Shown here: positions 60,268 through 64,000 of the stretch, piece after piece
Layout of the letters: the number at the start of each line of letters is the position of its first letter
Numbering within the stretch: the stretch's first letter is position 1
Source: Candidatus Chloroploca mongolica
GTDB taxonomy: Bacteria > Chloroflexota > Chloroflexia > Chloroflexales > Chloroflexaceae
Length of the DNA: 64,000 nucleotides
Reading direction: 5' to 3'
Assembly (NCBI RefSeq): GCF_004762035.2
Contig: NZ_SIJK02000001.1
Span: forward strand, 20,202-84,201
Program-made: the position numbers and the translations under genes
Notes under the pieces: generated by a model
Databases searched by the model: none
The model's input: only the letters and a program-made list of their open reading frames with translations
What the model was told of the DNA's origin: nothing

Positions 60268-60979
60268 AGCAAACTGGAAGAGCATCTACCGCCTCGGCGC
60301 GGTTGCCGCGCTGCTGGCGGTGGTGTTTGCCGTGCTGGAAATCCTGATTACGTTTGTGCCCGGCGGCGAGCGCGTCGCCCCTGAATTGCTCACCGTGCCG
60401 CTCTGGTTCGCACGCTTGCAGGCCAATCCGCTGCTCGAATTGCGCAATCTGGGGCTGATCAACATCTTCCTGACCATGTTCGGGGTGCTGCTCTCGTTTG
60501 CCCTGTTTGCCGCGCACCGCACGGTCAACCCCGGCTGGGCGGGGTTGGCGCTGGTCATCGCTGCGATTGGCGGAGCGGTCTTCTTTGCCACCAACCGCAG
60601 TTTTGCAATGTTGGCACTCAGCAACCGGTACGCCACGGCCACCGACGACGCCCAACGTGCCGCCCTGGTGGCCGCAGGCGAAGCCATGCTGGCGGTCGGG
60701 GAGAGCCATACACCCGGCACCTTCCTGGCTTTTGCGTTGAGCCTGCTTGCCAGTTTGCTGATGGCCTGGGTGCTGCTGCGCGGCGGCATCTTCAGCCGGG
60801 CCAGCGCCTATGTTGGCATGCTGGGCTTTGGGTTCCTACTGGTCTTTGAAATCCTCTCCGTTTTTGTCCCGGCCCTGTTTGACGTCGCCATGATCTTCGC
60901 CATGATTGGCGGGATTGCCAGCATCGTCTGGTACTTCATGGTTGCCCGGCGGCTGTTCCAATTGGCAAAAATGCCTTGA
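60254..60979 (+). CDS. DUF4386-like membrane protein
   Basis: 241 aa from ATGs at 60254-60262 with AAGGAGCG upstream. Six membrane helices are apparent (AAVLLAVVFAVLEIL-like first helix, LINIFLTMFGVLLSFALF, AGLALVIAAIGGAVFFAT, FLAFALSLLASLLMAWVLL, VGMLGFGFLLVFEIL, VAMIFAMIGGIASIVWYF). The layout fits DUF4386, a family with no known role. The start overlaps the flavodoxin stop, so the two were once one operon. Confidence 0.7.
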   Translation: MMMAEANWKSIYRLGAVAALLAVVFAVLEILITFVPGGERVAPELLTVPLWFARLQANPLLELRNLGLINIFLTMFGVLLSFALFAAHRTVNPGWAGLALVIAAIGGAVFFATNRSFAMLALSNRYATATDDAQRAALVAAGEAMLAVGESHTPGTFLAFALSLLASLLMAWVLLRGGIFSRASAYVGMLGFGFLLVFEILSVFVPALFDVAMIFAMIGGIASIVWYFMVARRLFQLAKMP

Positions 60980-61012
60980 CCCTCAAGATGAGCCTATGAA
61001 TGCGGCGGTGGC

Positions 61013-61130
61013 TTTGACGCAAAGGCGCGAAGGCGCAAAGGTTGACCGAAGATGGTTGCTTTGATGCAAAGGCGCGAAGCTACGCATGGAGATGCCTCAA
61101 ATCTTTGCGCCTCTGCGCCTTTGCGTCAAA
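61013..61130. repeat. GACGCAAAGGCGC-family repeat, double copy (in the 60980-61598 spacer)
   Basis: TTTGACGCAAAGGCGCGAAG, TTTGATGCAAAGGCGCGAAG and GCGCCTCTGCGCCTTTGCGT follow one another, the last inverted. GAGATGCCTCAAATCTTTGCG matches the middle of copy 1 at 4828-4897. Beyond this and the hairpin at 61267 the 619-nt spacer shows no gene. Confidence 0.65.
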
Positions 61131-61266
61131 GAAGCTCGCGCGGGGATGGCGCAACTGGTGAAAGCGGCAAACGTGCGGCGTAGCACCATACAGGGCAGAT
61201 TTAGGTGGTATCATCGCGGTAGAGCACGGGCAAGGCTGATCGAGGCCGCAGAATCGCTGTCGAATT

Positions 61267-61297
61267 CATGCACTGGCCGGCGGCCGGCCAGTGCATG
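61267..61297. terminator. GC-rich perfect hairpin
   Basis: Fourteen-bp arms CATGCACTGGCCGG / CCGGCCAGTGCATG with a CGG loop. It has the same 3-nt-loop style as the GGCCAGC hairpins but no gene ends next to it. Confidence 0.5.
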
Positions 61298-61598
61298 TCC
61301 ATAACCTGTGCCAGCACTCCCTCGCTCAATCAGCCTCATCGCAGGAGAGTTATACTCTCGTCTCCGAATTACCCGCTGTGTCATCACCTCCATCCTGCAG
61401 CCGAGTCCCTGATTCGGTGCTGCGTCCACAGCTTTGGGGTACGAAAGAGTCTCGTTGGAGCAACCGATTCCCTGTTCCTGGGCTGCATCCACATCGCCGT
61501 GGTATGGTACCATAGCGCATGTATGTGTCTCTCTCCTAGAGAGAACCCAGAAGCGAAACGCGCTTTTGTGTTCTGAATATGCCGGGGAACATACGCTA

Positions 61599-62396
61599 AT
61601 GGGAACGCTCAACCTCTCCAACCAATTAGGCAACCTGACCAAAACATACCGTTTTGTACCGGATACAGCGGGGATGTCCCCGGCTAGTGTGTATCAATTA
61701 ATCGGACGTAATGACCATCTGTATTTGAAAGTATCACCTCGCCAGTATAATGGAACGACCTACGATGTTGAGCGGGAAAAAGATGTCATGCTTTGGTTAC
61801 AAGGACAATTACCTGTTCCTGAAGTCCTGCACTTCGAACAGTACGAAGGTAACAAGTTTTTACTGATGCGTGCCGTTGACGGTGTCGTAGGATCTGAAGA
61901 TTACAAACACCATCGCGACCCAAAACGCATGGTACACATCTATAGCGACGGGATTAAGCGGTTTCATGCGATACGTATCGAAGACTGCCCGTTTGATAGC
62001 AGCGTAGACTATCGACTTGCGGAATTAGCATATTTCCTCCGCCACAACCTCGCTGACATCAATACAGAAAACTGGGAAGATGATACGCCCTTTGCTGATC
62101 CAGATGCGCTCTACGCGTTTCTGCAAACCCATAAACCAAACGAAGAACTGGTCTTTTCGCACGGTGATTTTGGCGACAGCAATATATTTATCAGAAACGA
62201 TCGTATCAGTGGCCTCATCGATTTAGGAAGAAGTGGAAAAGCGGATAAATGGTACGACATCGCATTTTGTGTCCAGTCCATCCAACATGACATAGGCAAT
62301 GACAAAGCGTATGTTGATTTACTCTTTAACCTACTTGAAATCGAACCAGATTGGGCGAAGATACGGTACTACATTTTATTAGATGAGTTGTTTTAA
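61599..62396 (+). CDS. aph(3'): Aminoglycoside 3'-phosphotransferase, APH(3')-III-like
   Basis: 265 aa from the ATG at 61599. These kinases phosphorylate the 3'-OH of kanamycin/neomycin-type drugs with ATP. Visible: YLKVSPRQYNGTTYDVEREK (nucleotide-site lysine region), the catalytic loop FSHGDFGDSNIFI (H-G-D...N), the metal-binding IDLGRSGKADKWYDIAF, and the ending IRYYILLDELF. From recalled sequence it matches the enterococcal/staphylococcal AphA-3 subgroup along its length, including the terminal LLDELF. It is AT-richer than its surroundings and is followed 25 nt later by an attC-like site, suggesting arrival as a cassette. Confidence 0.85.
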   Translation: MGTLNLSNQLGNLTKTYRFVPDTAGMSPASVYQLIGRNDHLYLKVSPRQYNGTTYDVEREKDVMLWLQGQLPVPEVLHFEQYEGNKFLLMRAVDGVVGSEDYKHHRDPKRMVHIYSDGIKRFHAIRIEDCPFDSSVDYRLAELAYFLRHNLADINTENWEDDTPFADPDALYAFLQTHKPNEELVFSHGDFGDSNIFIRNDRISGLIDLGRSGKADKWYDIAFCVQSIQHDIGNDKAYVDLLFNLLEIEPDWAKIRYYILLDELF

Positions 62397-62420
62397 GCAA
62401 AAAAACAGTTTCCCTCAGCG

Positions 62421-62481
62421 GCCCAACACCCCGTGCAGCCGACCCCGCTGGCGCGGGCGGGAGCTGGGCGCGGGTTGGGGC
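62421..62481. other. attC-like recombination site 1 (candidate)
   Basis: A 61-nt imperfect inverted repeat begins GCCCAAC (R''-like, RYYYAAC) and ends GTTGGGGC (R'-like, with one extra G). Inner arms GTGCAGC and GCTGGGC pair partly, and the centre is GC-rich. It begins 25 nt after the aph stop, the position of attC in integron cassettes. An adjacent imperfect inverted repeat (GCAAACTGCGGCGTTC at 62483 with GAACGCTCGCAGTTTGC at 62563) differs by one unpaired base. Confidence 0.4.
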
Positions 62482-62780
62482 CGCAAACTGCGGCGTTCTA
62501 TTTCCACCTTCACGCTCGGAGTCATCGTCGCCATCAACACGATCATTCCACCGCTCGACGGCGAACGCTCGCAGTTTGCTAGGGTCGTCGCGTGCCGGCG
62601 CTCGTCGCGCTTCAGACGGCTGCCAGCGGGGCGGCTAACGTGACCGTTAGCGATGATACATTTCATAACACCGTGCAACCGTTATTGGCTGAAGCCTACG
62701 ATGTGGCCGTGCAAAGACACCTACGGCGGCAAACGACGAATGAGTCCTAAGGGATGCTCGTTGAAGCTACCGTCCTTCCG

Positions 62781-62904
62781 GCCCAACAAGCGCATGCAGC
62801 ACGACCGGCGAATCGGGGCTTTTTTGAAAACCAGAATCAGTCAGGACGTGGCTCCAATCCAGCGTGTGGTCCTTTCGCCGGCGGCTGATGCGCGGGCGTT
62901 AGGC
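62781..62904. other. attC-like recombination site 2
   Basis: The left end is GCCCAAC (62781-62787) and the right end is GTTAGGC (62898-62904), matching RYYYAAC/GTTRRRY. The inner arms GCGCATGCAGC and GCTGATGCGC pair with a single extra G on the left, the unpaired base typical of attC. CCGGCG/CGCCGG extends the stem. Total length 124 nt is within the attC range. The mazE gene starts 99 nt beyond. The roughly 300-nt interval from site 1 has no convincing gene. Confidence 0.5.
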
Positions 62905-63003
62905 GGCCTCTGCCCGGAACGCAGTTGCCGAACCGGCGCCTCTCCGTACTTGACAATACCTTCCTTTGTAATTACACTGTGGGTACGTAGAAAGGATTGC
63001 CGT

Positions 63004-63270
63004 ATGAGCACCGTGATTAAAACGCGGCTGATCAAAATCGGAAACTCGCACGGTGTCCGTATACCCAAAGTCGTGCGGGACCAAGTTGGACTTACCGACG
63101 CCATTGAGCTTGAAGTACAGGGCGCCCAATTGATCGTGCGCTCTGGTTCTGCTCCACGCGCCTCTTGGGCCGCGCAGTTTCAGCAGATGGCTGAACAGCA
63201 GGATGATAGGCTGCTTGACCTCGACCAACCCCCAACCCTGTGGGATGAGCGTGAGTGGGAGTGGGAATGA
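63004..63270 (+). CDS. mazE: MazE-like antitoxin (SpoVT-AbrB fold)
   Basis: 88 aa; the ATG at 63004 follows AGAAAGGATTG. The N-terminal swapped-hairpin domain reads IKTRLIKIGNSHGVRIPKVV and LEVQGAQLIVRSG. The acidic C-terminal tail (RLLDLDQPPTLWDEREWEWE) is the part that would wrap the toxin. It overlaps mazF by 4 nt (ATGA). The DNA-binding half probably represses the operon. Confidence 0.9.
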   Translation: MSTVIKTRLIKIGNSHGVRIPKVVRDQVGLTDAIELEVQGAQLIVRSGSAPRASWAAQFQQMAEQQDDRLLDLDQPPTLWDEREWEWE

Positions 63271-63584
63271 AACGCTTTGACGTGTACCTTGTGACCCTTG
63301 ACCCGACCGTCGGGGTCGAAATCCAGAAAACCCGTCCCTGCCTGATCATTTCACCCGACGAGATGAATGACTATATTCAGACCGTGATTGTTGCCCCGAT
63401 GACGACCAAAGCGCGCGCCTATCCTTCGCGTGTCGCCACACGCTTTGAGGGCAAAGACGCCCATATTGTCCTCGACCAGATACGTACTGTCGATAAGCGC
63501 CGCTTGGTGAACTATCTCGGTCGTATTTCTGCAACGACTCAGACCAAGGTGCTCGCAGTGCTCGCGGAACTCTTTGCCGAATGA
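63267..63584 (+). CDS. mazF: MazF-like mRNA-interferase toxin
   Basis: 105 aa from the ATG overlapping the mazE stop. PemK/MazF hallmarks: FDVYLVTLDPTVGVEIQKTR, with the catalytic arginine of KTRPCLIISPDEMN, VIVAPMTTKARAYPSRV with the active-site threonine, and LDQIRTVDKRRLVNYLGRIS. Length is normal. It should cleave RNA at a short sequence when freed from MazE. After its stop, 63585-63784 holds nothing recognised. Confidence 0.92.
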   Translation: MKRFDVYLVTLDPTVGVEIQKTRPCLIISPDEMNDYIQTVIVAPMTTKARAYPSRVATRFEGKDAHIVLDQIRTVDKRRLVNYLGRISATTQTKVLAVLAELFAE

Positions 63585-63784
63585 GATCATACTCTGTCGC
63601 ATATCGACAGCATACTGAGCGAGAAGCGCCGCATCAGCCCGTACGCGCAGGTGATGTCCGGAGCACATGGGCCCAAGAAGTGGGCAAGTTCATGGCACAC
63701 GTCAGGGCGTTCCACTGCGGCGATTTGCGCGCCACCAGCAGCGACTGGCCGGTTGCCAGAAAGGGAGCGATCCGGCCTGTGTCG

Positions 63785-64000
63785 CTAGCACACCCCCACG
63801 CCCGCATCCCACCGCAGCGTAGAGGTCACCCGCACCGTCGCCTGCTCCGGCGCGACGGCCCCGGCCTCCTGGTTGCTCCAGGTTTCCTGGGTGATGACGG
63901 TGATGGTGATCGCGCCGATTCCCCGGCGGCACCCGCCACCAACCGGGCACCCGCCACCAACCGGGCACCCGCCACCAACCGGGCACCCGCCACCAACCGG
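63785..64000 (-). CDS. C-terminal end of an unrecognised repeat-containing protein (runs off right edge)
   Basis: The frame is open from the right edge to a TAG at 63785-63787. It begins with tandem PVGGGC hexapeptides encoded by an 18-bp repeat, then a segment including ITITVITQETWSN and ending in ATVRVTSTLRWDAGVGVC. The beta-strand-like pattern suggests a secreted or surface domain. No family recognised; the other two frames of the repeat are also open, so the frame choice rests on the plausible tail. Confidence 0.35.
   Translation of the reverse strand, partial: PVGGGCPVGGGCPVGGGCPVGGGCRRGIGAITITVITQETWSNQEAGAVAPEQATVRVTSTLRWDAGVGVC
63930..64000. repeat. 18-bp tandem repeat, four units to the window edge
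   Basis: The unit CACCCGCCACCAACCGGG is repeated without a mismatch in three complete copies plus 17 nt of a fourth, and may continue beyond the window. Confidence 0.9.

Noticed and set aside
1..64000. CRISPR arrays, rRNA and tRNA genes
   Set aside because: No regularly spaced identical repeats with unique spacers, and no tRNA cloverleaf or rRNA signature was noticed in intergenic regions. The 18-bp repeats at the right edge have no spacers.

Overview
This is 64 kb of bacterial chromosome, GC-rich, most likely from a filamentous member of Chloroflexota (Chloroflexales, Oscillochloris/Chloroflexus-like). That placement is an inference from gene content: a V4R/4-vinyl-reductase-type protein beside a tungsten aldehyde:ferredoxin oxidoreductase, a ParB-like/UspA fusion, a 'NifH-misnamed' toroid protein, an RsbR-like PAS-STAS protein and several palindromic repeat families scattered between genes. 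No rRNA, tRNA or CRISPR array was seen.

Layout. 1-6.2 kb: a GAF-type protein running off the left edge, a PDZ/radical-SAM/DUF512 protein, SelO with a second radical-SAM protein, and a PAS-PAS-STAS protein. 6.3-18 kb: a giant secreted nuclease-like protein, a polytopic membrane protein, pruA, a lipoprotein S41 protease and a MOSC protein. 18.3-26.3 kb: an uninterrupted hdrC-hdrB-hdrA-mvhD-mvhG-mvhA-protease-cNMP-domain operon, i.e. a complete [NiFe]-hydrogenase/heterodisulfide-reductase (group 3c type) module. In methanogens this complex oxidises H2 and bifurcates electrons to ferredoxin and a disulfide; the bacterial disulfide partner is unknown. 26.3-34.6 kb: CoA-disulfide-reductase-like flavoprotein, TrhA/hemolysin III, the ParB-USP fusion, the V4R protein, AOR, and a convergent MoaD mini-operon that could serve the tungstopterin cofactor. 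34.6-46.6 kb: transporters, a CPBP protease, UspA, and a hisS/creatininase-like/hisG/purM operon. 47-49.6 kb: a KdpD/KdpE-like two-component pair.

From about 44.8 kb to the right end the sequence becomes a patchwork of intact genes and scars. cobT-cobS-cobU are intact, but they are flanked by chimeric remnants: cobD joined to the start of cobQ on one side, and ribE joined in frame to cbiB and then to the tail of cobB on the other. Further scars are a frameshifted VOC protein, a transposase tail, a GH32 tail, and an AraC gene and a flavodoxin gene that have both lost their 5' ends at the same junction. An APH(3')-III-like phosphotransferase gene is followed at once by an attC-like site, then by a second attC-like site with the typical unpaired base, then by mazEF. 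This looks like a small integron-type cassette array without its integrase.

At least four families of dispersed palindromic or low-complexity repeats occupy the intergenic spaces: the GTGCCGACTTCAGTCGGC family, the GGCCAGC-N3-GCTGGCC long hairpins, the GGGCACCCGCAAGGGG family and the GACGCAAAGGCGC family. All functional calls come from reading motifs and recalled family features; no database search was run.
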